Shown here: piece by piece, positions 27,712 through 36,237 of the stretch
How the letters are laid out: each line of letters begins with the position of its first letter
Numbering within the stretch: position 1 is the first letter of the stretch
Source: an uncultured Paenibacillaceae bacterium
GTDB lineage: Bacteria > Bacillota > Bacilli > Paenibacillales > K13
Length of the DNA stretch: 64,000 bases
Assembly: GCA_913056365.1 (NCBI GenBank)
Contig: CAJXLT010000002.1
Location: forward strand, 434,001-498,000
Reading direction: 5' to 3'
Position numbers and translations under genes: made by a program
The notes under the pieces: model-generated
The model's database searches: none
Seen by the model: the letters and a program-made list of their open reading frames with translations, nothing else
What the model was told of the DNA's origin: nothing

Positions 27712-29523
27712 TTAATCGTCTATTCTGAGAACAGCCATGAATGCTTCCTGCGGCACTCCTACGTTGCCGACTTGCTTCATGCGTTTCTTGCCTTCCTTCT
27801 GCTTCTCAAGCAACTTGCGCTTCCGCGAGATATCCCCGCCATAGCACTTCGCAAGTACGTTCTTACGCATCGCTTTGACGGATTCGCGAGCAATAATTTT
27901 TTGACCGATTGCTGCTTGTATCGGAACTTCGAACATTTGGCGCGGAATCAATTCCTTCAGCTTCTCGCACATCACTTTGCCTCGCTGATACGCCTTGTCT
28001 CGATGTACGATAAAGGACAGCGCATCTACCTGCTCGGCGTTCAGCAGTATGTCCATCTTCACAAGCTTGGACGTCTTGTAGCCAGAAAACTCGTAATCAA
28101 ACGAAGCATAGCCCTTCGTTCCCGACTTCAGCTGATCGAAGAAATCATAAACAATCTCCGATAGCGGCATATCGTATGTTAATGTCACACGGTTAGCGTC
28201 CAAATACTCCATATTAATAAAATCACCGCGTTTGCTCTGGCACAACTCCATAATCGTTCCAACGAAGTCATTCGGAACCATGATCGATGCCTTCACATAC
28301 GGCTCTTCAATATAGTCGATCTTGCCAACTTCGGGCATATGCGACGGATTGTCGATACTTATCCTCTCACCATCCGTCTTCGTCACCTGATACACGACAC
28401 TTGGAGCTGTCGTGATTAGCGGGATGTTGAATTCTCGCTCAATGCGCTCCTGTATAATCTCCATATGCAGGAGACCGAGGAAGCCGCAGCGGAAGCCGAA
28501 GCCTAGAGCGCTCGATGTTTCCGGTTCATATCGCAGTGAAGCGTCATTCAGCTCGAGCTTCTCCAGCGCTTCCCTCAGATCGTTGTAATCTGACGTGTCA
28601 ATAGGGTATAGACCGCAGAACACCATCGGGTTAATCTTGCGATAGCCTGGCAACGCTTCAAGTGCCGGCTTCTTCGTTTCCGTAATTGTATCGCCGACGC
28701 GTGTATCCTTCACATTCTTAATACCGGCAACGACAAATCCGACATCGCCGACCGTTAGCTCGTCCACCATTGTCATACGCGGAGCGAACACGCCTACCTC
28801 GATAACTTCGAATGTCTTGCTCGTGGCCATCATCTTGATCTTGGAGCCTGCACGAATCGTGCCGTCGATCACACGGACATACACGATTACACCTTTGTAA
28901 GCATCGTAATGCGAATCGAAGATCAACGCTTTGAGCGGCTGCTCCGGATCGCCTGTCGGCGCAGGAACCTTGTGCACGACCTGTTCTAGAATTTCCTTGA
29001 TACCGATCCCGTTCTTAGCTGATGCCAGTACAGCATCACTCGTATCCAAGCCGATGACCTCTTCCACTTCCTGCTTCACTCGTTCCGGCTCGGCGCTAGG
29101 CAAATCTATCTTGTTCACCAGAGGCAATATCTCAAGGTTATTGTCCAAGGCTAAGTATACGTTAGCCATTGTTTGTGCTTCGATGCCCTGTGCGGCATCG
29201 ATAACTAGCACAGCCCCTTCGCAGGCAGCCAAGCTTCGCGACACTTCATACGTAAAGTCGACATGCCCCGGTGTATCAATTAAGTTCAGCAAGTATTCCT
29301 CGCCGTTGTCAGCTTTATAGGTCAAGCGCACAGCCTGCAGCTTGATCGTAATGCCGCGCTCTCGCTCCAGGTCCATCTGATCGAGCACCTGCTCTTGCAT
29401 CTCCCGCTTGGTCAACGCACCCGTATATTCCAGAATGCGGTCCGCCAATGTCGATTTTCCATGGTCGATATGCGCGATTATCGAGAAATTTCTAATTTTC
29501 TTTTGCCGTTCTGTGCGATCCAT
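27712..29523 (-). CDS. lepA: Elongation factor 4 (LepA)
   Basis: A 603-aa translational GTPase. The ATG at 29523 has GGAGGGTAAGC upstream; a TTG six codons earlier overlaps this ribosome site and is rejected. Motifs: G1 [16 protein letters not shown]2 [10 protein letters not shown]3 DTPGHVDF, G4 NKIDLP, and the LepA-specific C-terminal domain with [19 protein letters not shown]. It back-translocates or helps assemble ribosomes, depending on the study. Upstream lies the yqxA-like gene. Confidence 0.98.
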   Translation of the reverse strand: MDRTERQKKIRNFSIIAHIDHGKSTLADRILEYTGALTKREMQEQVLDQMDLERERGITIKLQAVRLTYKADNGEEYLLNLIDTPGHVDFTYEVSRSLAACEGAVLVIDAAQGIEAQTMANVYLALDNNLEILPLVNKIDLPSAEPERVKQEVEEVIGLDTSDAVLASAKNGIGIKEILEQVVHKVPAPTGDPEQPLKALIFDSHYDAYKGVIVYVRVIDGTIRAGSKIKMMATSKTFEVIEVGVFAPRMTMVDELTVGDVGFVVAGIKNVKDTRVGDTITETKKPALEALPGYRKINPMVFCGLYPIDTSDYNDLREALEKLELNDASLRYEPETSSALGFGFRCGFLGLLHMEIIQERIEREFNIPLITTAPSVVYQVTKTDGERISIDNPSHMPEVGKIDYIEEPYVKASIMVPNDFVGTIMELCQSKRGDFINMEYLDANRVTLTYDMPLSEIVYDFFDQLKSGTKGYASFDYEFSGYKTSKLVKMDILLNAEQVDALSFIVHRDKAYQRGKVMCEKLKELIPRQMFEVPIQAAIGQKIIARESVKAMRKNVLAKCYGGDISRKRKLLEKQKEGKKRMKQVGNVGVPQEAFMAVLRIDD

Positions 29524-29603
29524 GCTTACCCTCCAACCCAAAATGAACCGAATCTATTGCTAGTCGTAAATACAATCCATTATAGCAGTTGTCGGGCTCA
29601 GCA

Positions 29604-29948
29604 TCAATCCGTTGCTGATTCAAACCACGCTACTAGTGTTTCCAGCGATTTGTGAGCAGTGCGCTGTACCAGTTCACCTGTCTGATCGGCCGCCTTCTCC
29701 ATGAACGATTGACGCGGTTCCGTATTCCATGGCTCATTAAGTTTCATCGCTGCATTGCGGCGCTCATCTTGCTCAAGTTCAGTCTCAATCAACTCTAGCT
29801 CTGGCAATTGCGTAACGGCAGCTTGATCGATTGTCTCACTGAAAGGACCGTGAATCTCTTCTACACCGTTCGTTACCGTATTCATACCGATCCACACCCC
29901 CATGACTAACACAATGAAGGCTGACGCCAACTTTCCCTTCCATTGCAT
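29604..29948 (-). CDS. Small membrane protein in the YqxA position (DUF3679-like)
   Basis: A 114-aa protein with one N-terminal hydrophobic helix (residues about 7-26, LASAFIVLVMGVWIGMNTV) and an acidic, amphipathic outside tail (PELELIETELEQDERRN). It sits between spoIIP and lepA, the place of B. subtilis yqxA, and the helix-then-acidic-tail plan agrees with that family, but I assign it mainly by position. Probably made in sporulating cells with spoIIP. Start supported by a GGAACGATCGGG-type weak ribosome site, so the exact start is less sure. Confidence 0.7.
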   Translation of the reverse strand: MQWKGKLASAFIVLVMGVWIGMNTVTNGVEEIHGPFSETIDQAAVTQLPELELIETELEQDERRNAAMKLNEPWNTEPRQSFMEKAADQTGELVQRTAHKSLETLVAWFESATD

Positions 29949-29998
29949 ATTCCCGATCGTTCCTTTCCATTGAAGTATCCATCGGGTGAACCATCCTA

Positions 29999-31246
29999 TT
30001 AGATTTCCTGACTGGATTGCTGCTGTTCTTGATCCACCCTCTCTGCCTCCATAATCTGCTCTGCAATAATGTTGCTAAGCACATCTACCGTTCGGTAGCA
30101 CTCCTCTAAGGAGTTCTCCGGACCGCCAATCTCAATCAGAATGCTGTTCTCGGACTGGGATTGATTATATTCCGCATTGCCGCTGCTCGCTGTCTTCCCC
30201 CATACCCCTCGAGACAAGCCGGGATACGCTTCTTCTAGCTTGGAATGAATTGCATTGGCGAAGGCTTCATTCTCCTCCCAATTCGGATTGCGCCTCCCGA
30301 TAATGAAATAGATTTGTGCATAATCCTTACCGTTAATCGTTGCAGTAGTTAACTCCCGCGGCTGTGAATCACGATGAATATCGAATAAATAGTTCAGTTG
30401 GGGAAAAGAAGCGAACGCCTCCTTCACCGTCTTGAGCGAATATTTATAGGAATAGTTCCAATTGTACGCCGGCTCTGCCGTCGAATAATCCTTGTTGGAG
30501 CTAGCCGCACCAATGCCAAGCTCCTTCAGCCTAGCAGCCATGCGCTTGCCTAACAGCGTAACATTGATCTCATCATCGAATGCCTCGTTCAGCTCACTCT
30601 TCCCTTCTAATTCGGGCAGATAGGATTCACGATTATGGGAATGGTATATGAATGCGCGCACCAGGTCCGATGATGCTGCTAGAGGCGGTGATACCGGCGG
30701 CTGCTCTGTCCCTTGACTATCCCCGTTAGGCCCGTCACTGGCATCTCCGCGATCAGCATCCAATGGAAGATTCTCATCTGTCACAGCCACTCGTCCTGAA
30801 GGCTCTTCCCTGACGTGCAGATCCGACGGTTCAAGGGCATTCTTGGGCGGCGCATAATCAGCCGGTTCATGAAACGCGGGATTGCCGACAGCACTTCGCA
30901 GATTTACCGTCTTCTCCGCAGCTAGTCCAGGCACACCGCTTGCCAACAACGTCTTCGGATCATGCGGGTTAATGTTCGTCGCTAGCTGAAGAGCGAAGCT
31001 GAAGATAGTATCTCCTGAGAAGGAAGATTTCGTCTGCTGCTCATCCAAGTAAGGGATTTCCATCGCCAGCATGTCGGAGAAGAATTTGCCTGACAATGAG
31101 GCTGCTGCGCCTTGAATCGAGGATAGTGGGGGATGGATCCATCTCGCCTGTACGATGCCCCCTACACCCAACACGATAATCAATGCCAGCGTGCTGATAG
31201 ACAGTAGTATGAAGGGATGCAATGGCCAATTGTGCTTTCGGTTCAC
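29999..31246 (-). CDS. spoIIP: Stage II sporulation protein P
   Basis: A 415-aa SpoIIP. It starts at GTG 31246 with GGAGGAACAATC upstream. One N-terminal membrane helix (about 13-31, LSISTLALIIVLGVGGIV), a Ser/Pro/Asp-rich linker, and the C-terminal amidase/endopeptidase domain with RAFIYHSHNRESYLPEL, YLFDIHRDSQPRE and ILIEIGGPENSLEEC. It degrades septal peptidoglycan during engulfment together with SpoIID and SpoIIM. Gene order gpr-spoIIP-yqxA-lepA is conserved. Confidence 0.96.
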   Translation of the reverse strand: MNRKHNWPLHPFILLSISTLALIIVLGVGGIVQARWIHPPLSSIQGAAASLSGKFFSDMLAMEIPYLDEQQTKSSFSGDTIFSFALQLATNINPHDPKTLLASGVPGLAAEKTVNLRSAVGNPAFHEPADYAPPKNALEPSDLHVREEPSGRVAVTDENLPLDADRGDASDGPNGDSQGTEQPPVSPPLAASSDLVRAFIYHSHNRESYLPELEGKSELNEAFDDEINVTLLGKRMAARLKELGIGAASSNKDYSTAEPAYNWNYSYKYSLKTVKEAFASFPQLNYLFDIHRDSQPRELTTATINGKDYAQIYFIIGRRNPNWEENEAFANAIHSKLEEAYPGLSRGVWGKTASSGNAEYNQSQSENSILIEIGGPENSLEECYRTVDVLSNIIAEQIMEAERVDQEQQQSSQEI

Positions 31247-31399
31247 GATTGTTCCTCCGTTTCTTGCAGCAGCAGTGAAGCTAGCCGCCTAAGCTCGTAA
31301 TCTATTTACTATGAATCTATGAGCAGGTAGAAACGAATAGAACTGAAAAAAACTATACTCACGTTCCGAAGGCAGCATGTACTTACATGTAACGGATAA

Positions 31400-31438
31400 G
31401 ATGCTACCCATGCCATTGCGGACTTGCAGGGCAGCATC
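31400..31438 (-). terminator. Hairpin terminator after gpr
   Basis: GATGCTACCC (31400-31409) pairs with GGGCAGCATC (31429-31438) in 9 of 10 positions with a 19-nt loop; on the minus strand it directly follows the gpr stop and runs into CTTATCC. The T-tract is short. Confidence 0.6.
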
Positions 31439-31443
31439 ACAGG

Positions 31444-32457
31444 CTAGTGTGTATAAGCCGATACATTATTGACATCAACCGCTTCATGTAATGCGGCATT
31501 CAAGCCACTCGCTATTATATTGGCAATATCCTCGATAAATTGATCAACTTCCTTAGGCGTAACTAACAGATCGTGGCCAAGCGGATTCAGCACTTCTCTT
31601 ACCATCGCCAAGCGTTCTTGCTCATTCATCTTATCTAACGCTCCGAAGATATATTCCGTATTGCTCGTATGTTGACGAAAGTGCTGCATCACCATCTCGA
31701 TACTGTTATTCACAATCGTAGAAGCATACACGACCGTTGGCACACCTATTGCAATGACAGGAACGCCAACAATTTCTTGTGTCACACCTTTGCGCTTGTT
31801 GCCAATACCTGACCCTGGATGGATGCCTGTATCGGCAATTTGAATCGTCGTATTGACGCGATCGATCGCCTTGGATGCTAGCGCATCAATAGCAATAACT
31901 AGATCTGGCTTCGACTTTTCGACTACGCCCTGTACGACTTCGCTCGTTTCTATTCCAGTTGTGCCAAGCACGCCTGGCGCGATGGCGCTTACTTGCCGAT
32001 AACCAGGACTCACACGCTCAGGCATCAACTCGAAGTAATGTCGTGTGACCATCACATTCTCTACAACGTTCGGACCGAGCGCATCCGGGGTGACGTTCCA
32101 ATTACCTAAGCCGATCACTAGCACCTTGGCATCTGTGGGGATGTTCACCTTCTTCAGAAACCGTTCAAATTCCTTGGCGAACGCCGTTGCCACCCGATCC
32201 TGCAAATCCGAATCCTTGTTGCGCAGACCTGGCACCTCAATCGTGAAATAATGCCCCTTCAGCTTGCCCATAGCTCGAGCACCTTCATCTGATTCCACAT
32301 CAATGCGAGACATGCGAATGCCATCTTCATCAAGCTGCTCCATAGTCACACCAGGAATTTGCTCACCGTATGTTTGACTTGCAAGCTCGCGCGCTTCCAA
32401 CGCAAGGTCGAGGCGAATTTCTTCGAAGTTGTCCTGATCGTGCGGCATATTGTCCAT
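31444..32457 (-). CDS. gpr: Germination protease (GPR)
   Basis: A 337-aa GPR, the aspartic-type protease that degrades small acid-soluble proteins during germination. It has the propeptide region ending near FEEIRLDLALEAREL, then VLVIGLGNWNVTPDALGPNV and VIAIDALASKAIDRVNTTIQ, both diagnostic. GPR is made as an inactive zymogen in the forespore and self-processes. It is divergent from rpsT. A sigma-G-like promoter lies just upstream at 32490-32519. Confidence 0.97.
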   Translation of the reverse strand: MDNMPHDQDNFEEIRLDLALEARELASQTYGEQIPGVTMEQLDEDGIRMSRIDVESDEGARAMGKLKGHYFTIEVPGLRNKDSDLQDRVATAFAKEFERFLKKVNIPTDAKVLVIGLGNWNVTPDALGPNVVENVMVTRHYFELMPERVSPGYRQVSAIAPGVLGTTGIETSEVVQGVVEKSKPDLVIAIDALASKAIDRVNTTIQIADTGIHPGSGIGNKRKGVTQEIVGVPVIAIGVPTVVYASTIVNNSIEMVMQHFRQHTSNTEYIFGALDKMNEQERLAMVREVLNPLGHDLLVTPKEVDQFIEDIANIIASGLNAALHEAVDVNNVSAYTH

Positions 32458-32489
32458 TATGTTCTACCTCCAGGATAGTTTTGTCTCCC

Positions 32490-32519
32490 TATTGTGCGAT
32501 TATCCACTGCTTGTTATGC
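32490..32519 (-). promoter_or_regulatory. Candidate sigma-G (forespore) promoter of gpr
   Basis: Minus strand: GCATA (32519-32515), an 18-bp spacer, CACAATA (32496-32490). Against the sigma-G pattern GHATR-N18-CATWHTA the -35 is perfect and the -10 matches 6 of 7. The implied transcript would begin about 26 nt upstream of the ATG at 32457. Known forespore control of gpr in Bacillus supports it. Confidence 0.65.
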
Positions 32520-32579
32520 ACAAGTGCAGCTCTGCTTCCTCACACATCCGACTCTCTGCAGCGACACTTAGGTCATCTA

Positions 32580-32608
32580 TTGATTTTTCGCATTCTGCAT
32601 GGTAAAAT
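32580..32608 (+). promoter_or_regulatory. Candidate sigma-A promoter of rpsT
   Basis: TTGATT (32580-32585), a 17-bp spacer, TAAAAT (32603-32608), on the plus strand. It would give a leader of about 125 nt before rpsT, holding a small hairpin (CACGGG/CCCGTG at 32700-32716) just before the ribosome site. Confidence 0.65.
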
Positions 32609-32741
32609 GTACAGAGTTGTGACTAGAAAACGCTAGGATTCGTTGTCTGCAAAGCGGCTGCCAGCATCGCATACCGGCGTATTCACGGAAATCCACCTTC
32701 ACGGGCAATTCCCGTGTAAAGCAGTTTAGGAGGTGAATGCA

Positions 32742-33008
32742 GTGCCAAACATTAAATCCGCTATCAAACGGGTAAAAACAAGCGAAAAGCGTCGTCTTCG
32801 CAACGCATCGCAAAAATCCGCGCTTAGAACTTCGGTTAAAGCCGTGGACAACGCGATCCAGTCTAGCGACGCTGAACAAGCTCAGGCAGCTCTAATCGAG
32901 GCGACCAAGAAATTGGACAAAGCCGTAACTAAAGGCTTGATTCATAAAAATGCGGCGGCTCGCAAGAAGTCCCGCCTTGCCAAACAAATCAACAAGCTTG
33001 CTAAGTAA
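32742..33008 (+). CDS. rpsT: 30S ribosomal protein S20
   Basis: An 88-aa S20 ([20 protein letters not shown], then [19 protein letters not shown]). The GTG at 32742 is chosen because AGGAGG lies 8 nt upstream and the protein then starts as family members do; a longer frame from 32733 overlaps the ribosome site. S20 binds 16S rRNA early in 30S assembly. Divergent from gpr and convergent with holA, as in B. subtilis. Confidence 0.97.
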   Translation: MPNIKSAIKRVKTSEKRRLRNASQKSALRTSVKAVDNAIQSSDAEQAQAALIEATKKLDKAVTKGLIHKNAAARKKSRLAKQINKLAK

Positions 33009-33025
33009 TCCATTATGAGATTGCA

Positions 33026-33072
33026 AAGGGGCTGTTTCTTAAAGTCAAGATGACTTTAAGAAACAGCCCCTT
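33026..33072. terminator. Bidirectional terminator between rpsT and holA
   Basis: A perfect 22-bp inverted repeat (33026-33047 and 33051-33072, beginning AAGGGGCTGTTTC) with a 3-nt loop. It ends both rpsT (plus) and holA (minus). Stability comes from the stem; flanking T-tracts are short. Confidence 0.92.
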
Positions 33073-33085
33073 CGTTATATATTCC

Positions 33086-34120
33086 TTATGTTGTCGTCGC
33101 TTCAGATGCAAGCTTCAGCAGGAACATATCAAGACCGAGCGGCTTCTCCACTTGCCCTGTCTTCATCTGATAATCAAGCTCTGCAAGCGACTGCATAATA
33201 GACGCTAGCCGTTGTTCCTCATATATACGGCCTTGACCGGACGCCACCTTCACGGCGTATGGATGCACACCGATTGACGATGCCATTTGCTGCTGCGAAT
33301 AACCTCTGCGGCTCAGCTCCTTGACTTGCGCAATGATCCGATACTGTCTCGCAATGAGGGAGACAATCTTAATCGGTTCCTCCTTCTGCTTAAGCAGCTC
33401 ATCTAGCATGGCGAAGGCCTTCTCCATACGATGATTCACAATATCATCAACCATCTGGAAGATATTCTGCTCCACCGTGCGGGTCATGATCGCCATCACC
33501 ATATCCAGTGTAATCGTTCCATCCCTACCAGCCATCGCGGCTAGTTTCTCTAGTTCGCTTGCCAGCAGCTGCAAGTTACTGCCGCCTGCAGCAGCAACGG
33601 CTTCCAAGGCATCCTCTTCCATTCGGGTTCCCAGCTTCTCCATTCTCCGTTCAATCCAGACAGCCAACTCACCAGGAGTTAATGAGCTGCAAGGCACTAA
33701 GGAATTTAACTTCTTAAGTTTCTTGACAATCTTCTTCCGCTCATCTAATTTATCTTCATAAACAGTGAGCAGCAGCACGGTCGTATCAGCTGAAGATTCC
33801 AAATATTGATGAAGACGATCCAGATCATGCTCGACCTTGCTCTTATCCTTGCTCCCTGTCAGAAAGCGCGCATTCGCAGCTATAACTAGTTTGCGGGCAG
33901 TCATGAACGGAAGCGTCTCTGCATCTTCAAGCACATGCACCAGCGGCGTCTCTAAGCAGTCATACTTACTTACAGCGAGTTCCTCTGTTCCAGGTTCCGC
34001 AACTTGAGCGATCAATTGTCTGCTAAACTCCTCTATTAGATATGTTTCTGAGCCGTAACATACGTACACAGATTTCAGTTGCCCTCTTGTCATCTCTTTC
34101 CACACAGTGCGGTCACTCAT
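33086..34120 (-). CDS. holA: DNA polymerase III subunit delta
   Basis: A 344-aa HolA (delta, clamp-loader wrench). I choose the ATG at 34120, which has ATGAGG 6 nt upstream; an eight-codon longer frame is possible. It has KSVYVCYGSETYLIEEFSRQ at the N-terminus, a degenerate AAA+ fold (no Walker A, as expected for delta) and the C-terminal collar with QYRIIAQVKELSRRGYSQQQM. It opens the beta clamp. Same location as yqeN in B. subtilis. Confidence 0.94.
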   Translation of the reverse strand: MSDRTVWKEMTRGQLKSVYVCYGSETYLIEEFSRQLIAQVAEPGTEELAVSKYDCLETPLVHVLEDAETLPFMTARKLVIAANARFLTGSKDKSKVEHDLDRLHQYLESSADTTVLLLTVYEDKLDERKKIVKKLKKLNSLVPCSSLTPGELAVWIERRMEKLGTRMEEDALEAVAAAGGSNLQLLASELEKLAAMAGRDGTITLDMVMAIMTRTVEQNIFQMVDDIVNHRMEKAFAMLDELLKQKEEPIKIVSLIARQYRIIAQVKELSRRGYSQQQMASSIGVHPYAVKVASGQGRIYEEQRLASIMQSLAELDYQMKTGQVEKPLGLDMFLLKLASEATTT

Positions 34121-34205
34121 AGACATCCTCATTTCGTACTTCATTGTACATGAATCGCTTCTCTACTCATTCTAACATCGCGTTGCAATGTCTGACAACG
34201 AGCAA

Positions 34206-34243
34206 CGAAAGGACGCCCCTGGTATACAGGTGACGTCCTTTCG
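34206..34243. terminator. Hairpin downstream of the anti-sigma gene
   Basis: CGAAAGGACG (34206-34215) and CGTCCTTTCG (34234-34243) form a perfect 10-bp stem with an 18-nt loop that is itself partly palindromic (CTGGTATACAGG). It lies in a 260-bp gap with no gene and probably ends the minus-strand sigma/anti-sigma transcript, although the stop is 138 bp away. Confidence 0.6.
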
Positions 34244-34380
34244 TCGGCACATATATATTAACACGCCGGGAGATTGCCTAGGATCATCCCCGGCAGTGGC
34301 CATACAAGACATGCCGTGCAGTGTTGTCGATTCCTTATTGTTGCTATCACTATACGTCAGCCAATGGCAAAATGTGCAGC

Positions 34381-35550
34381 TTACTCTTGTATATTGTCTT
34401 CGGACCTCTCCCTTGCGTTCACCGCAAGCCGATATGTCTCATCCTCGAGCTTATAACGCATGATGACTAAACTGTCTTCTTCCTCACTCCATGTCAGAAC
34501 AGGGACATCCTGTGTTTCCATGAACGAGCCAACGTATAGCGCCGCCCCGGTAGAAGTCTCATGGACTGCAAGCCTGTACAGGCCGCTGGATTCCTCAATA
34601 TAGGCAGTCAGTTCACCAGATGAAGACATACTAGTCTCCAGACGTTCCACTTCTGAGGAGGATGAGGCTTCGACCGGCTGATCATTCATAGCATACCTCG
34701 GTTCCATGAGTCCAGGTTCAGACGGAGCTTCTTGCGAAGAAATTCCTTGTCCTTCTTCCGAAGTGTCTAACTTGTCATCGGCAAGAGGAACATACCCTTC
34801 TTGGGGTTGCTGTGACGCTGGCTCTCCATCACTGGATACAGGCGCTGATGGACCTTGGTCTTCAACAGCCACATCAGGCTGACCTCCTGCGTTTCCGAAG
34901 GAATCCATACTTGTGTCACCACTTGATTCCGTTCCGCTGTCTGGAGCCTGCCGGAACAAGTGCGCTTCAGCCTCTGGAGGAGCGCTGTCTTCGGGATACG
35001 CACTGCTCTTGGACGCTTGCGAATTGTCGGAGCCACTAGTAGCTTTCACCCTATTATTCGAATCCGAGTCGTAAGCCAATTGATTCGCACTTGCTGAATC
35101 CGCAGCATCTAATCTCGCTTCTCCCGCATTATCCAATTGACTGCCGCTAGGCTGAACCGCGGTTACTACGACGAGTACCAGAACGGCTGCAGCTGCGATA
35201 CCGCTTGCCGCTTTGACGAACGTGGCCCGCTTGAGACGTCCAAGCAATCCTGACTCACGCTCTGCAACAGACTGTTCGTTCAGCGGACGGCCGTTATCAT
35301 CTAAGTCCATCCCTTGGCTGCGAAGCTCATCGATTTCCTGCAGACGCGGCAATATGTGATCTACCAGACTGTAAGCAGGCGAGACTTTGGGCAGGCTGAC
35401 TAGATCTTCGGAAAGCTGTTCCATTCGGGCATACATTCCCGCGCATGCAGCACATTGCTTCAGATGTCCGTTCATAGCTTCTAATTCCTGTTTCGTTAAT
35501 TCCTGATCCAGATGTCTCTGTATCAGCTCCATCACCTCTTGGCACTTCAT
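34381..35550 (-). CDS. Anti-sigma factor with zinc-finger domain and large extracytoplasmic region
   Basis: A 389-aa membrane anti-sigma factor. The N-terminal ZAS domain has the HxxxCxxC motif HLKQCAAC (about residues 29-36) after a helix KCQEVMELIQRHLDQELTKQ. A membrane helix follows at about 112-132 (AASGIAAAAVLVLVVVTAVQ). The outside part is a long Ser/Asp/Glu-rich, probably disordered linker (about 135-300) and then a compact C-terminal module with LYRLAVHETSTGAALYVG and PVLTWSEEEDSLVI, which looks like one blade of a TolB/PD40 beta-propeller. Coupled (ATGA overlap) to the sigma factor gene. Signal unknown. Confidence 0.9.
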   Translation of the reverse strand: MKCQEVMELIQRHLDQELTKQELEAMNGHLKQCAACAGMYARMEQLSEDLVSLPKVSPAYSLVDHILPRLQEIDELRSQGMDLDDNGRPLNEQSVAERESGLLGRLKRATFVKAASGIAAAAVLVLVVVTAVQPSGSQLDNAGEARLDAADSASANQLAYDSDSNNRVKATSGSDNSQASKSSAYPEDSAPPEAEAHLFRQAPDSGTESSGDTSMDSFGNAGGQPDVAVEDQGPSAPVSSDGEPASQQPQEGYVPLADDKLDTSEEGQGISSQEAPSEPGLMEPRYAMNDQPVEASSSSEVERLETSMSSSGELTAYIEESSGLYRLAVHETSTGAALYVGSFMETQDVPVLTWSEEEDSLVIMRYKLEDETYRLAVNARERSEDNIQE

Positions 35551-36095
35551 CCGCGAACACCGCCCTTCTGATACTCATGAAGTAAAGACTGCAGCTGTTG
35601 CCTCGCCCTGTACAAGTAAGACTTCACCGTATTTAAGGGGAGGTTCAACGAATCAGCAATCTCATTATATGAAAAATCCTGCAAATACCGGAGTACCACG
35701 ACGGCGCGATGGTGCTCGGGCAGTTTTTGTATAGCTTCGTGAATGTCCTTGGCAATATAGGTAGACACAATTTCATCCTCGACATCGCGCTCTGTCTGGA
35801 ACACCATATTGTGTTCATCTATAGACACGGTCGGTTTCGTACGACGGAACTTGTCAATACAAATATTCGTAACAATCCGTTGCACCCACGTCTTGAATTG
35901 GGCCTTCTCTTCATAGGTTTGAATCTTCGTGTATATACGGATGAGCGCTTCTTGGGCAGCGTCCATCGCGTCCTGCTCATTCCCCAAGATATAATAAGCT
36001 GTGCGGTAAACATGGGTCTCGATATCACGCAAAAGAGTGACGAGAGCGTCGCGATCGCCCGATTGAGCAGCTTTAATTTGGTCCTGCTCTACCAC
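35547..36095 (-). CDS. ECF sigma factor (sigma-W-like)
   Basis: A 182-aa extracytoplasmic-function sigma factor. GTG 36095 is taken as start because GGAGG lies 7 nt upstream; a longer frame to 36185 reads through the leader. Region 2 has TAYYILGNEQDAMDAAQEAL and IRIYTKIQTYEEKAQFKTWV; region 4 has IQKLPEHHRAVVVLRYLQDF and SYNEIADSLNLPLNTVKSYL. It is coupled to the zinc-finger anti-sigma gene downstream. Regulon unknown. Not found between comEC and holA in B. subtilis (where small yqzM lies). Confidence 0.93.
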   Translation of the reverse strand: MVEQDQIKAAQSGDRDALVTLLRDIETHVYRTAYYILGNEQDAMDAAQEALIRIYTKIQTYEEKAQFKTWVQRIVTNICIDKFRRTKPTVSIDEHNMVFQTERDVEDEIVSTYIAKDIHEAIQKLPEHHRAVVVLRYLQDFSYNEIADSLNLPLNTVKSYLYRARQQLQSLLHEYQKGGVRG

Positions 36096-36123
36096 CCTGA
36101 TCCTCCTCTCTTGCAACCTTCTA

Positions 36124-36150
36124 GACGGAAAGCCTTCCGAATATGTTGCA
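36124..36150 (-). promoter_or_regulatory. Weak candidate ECF autoregulatory promoter
   Basis: Minus strand: TGCAAC (36150-36145), a 17-bp spacer, CGTC (36127-36124), resembling the ECF pattern TGAAAC-N16-CGTA. It would give a leader of about 20-25 nt before the sigma gene. One mismatch in each element, so only suggestive. Confidence 0.3.
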
Positions 36151-36196
36151 TGAACTGCATGATGTATCCGTTTTTTCTCTATCACTTCACATTCCT

Positions 36197-36224
36197 ATTA
36201 TAATCCCAAGCAGCAGGAGTGCAA
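36197..36224 (-). promoter_or_regulatory. Candidate sigma-A promoter for the sigma/anti-sigma operon
   Basis: Minus strand: TTGCAC (36224-36219), a 16-bp spacer, perfect TATAAT (36202-36197). It overlaps the 3' end region of comEC-upstream sequence only by proximity and reads toward the ECF gene with a leader of about 95 nt. Confidence 0.6.
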
Positions 36225-36237
36225 GCTTCCAATATCA

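Noticed and set aside
34145-34380. Possible yqzM homologue or riboswitch in the holA-anti-sigma gap
   Set aside because: No small hydrophobic ORF with a ribosome site was found on either strand; only a terminator-like hairpin is visible.
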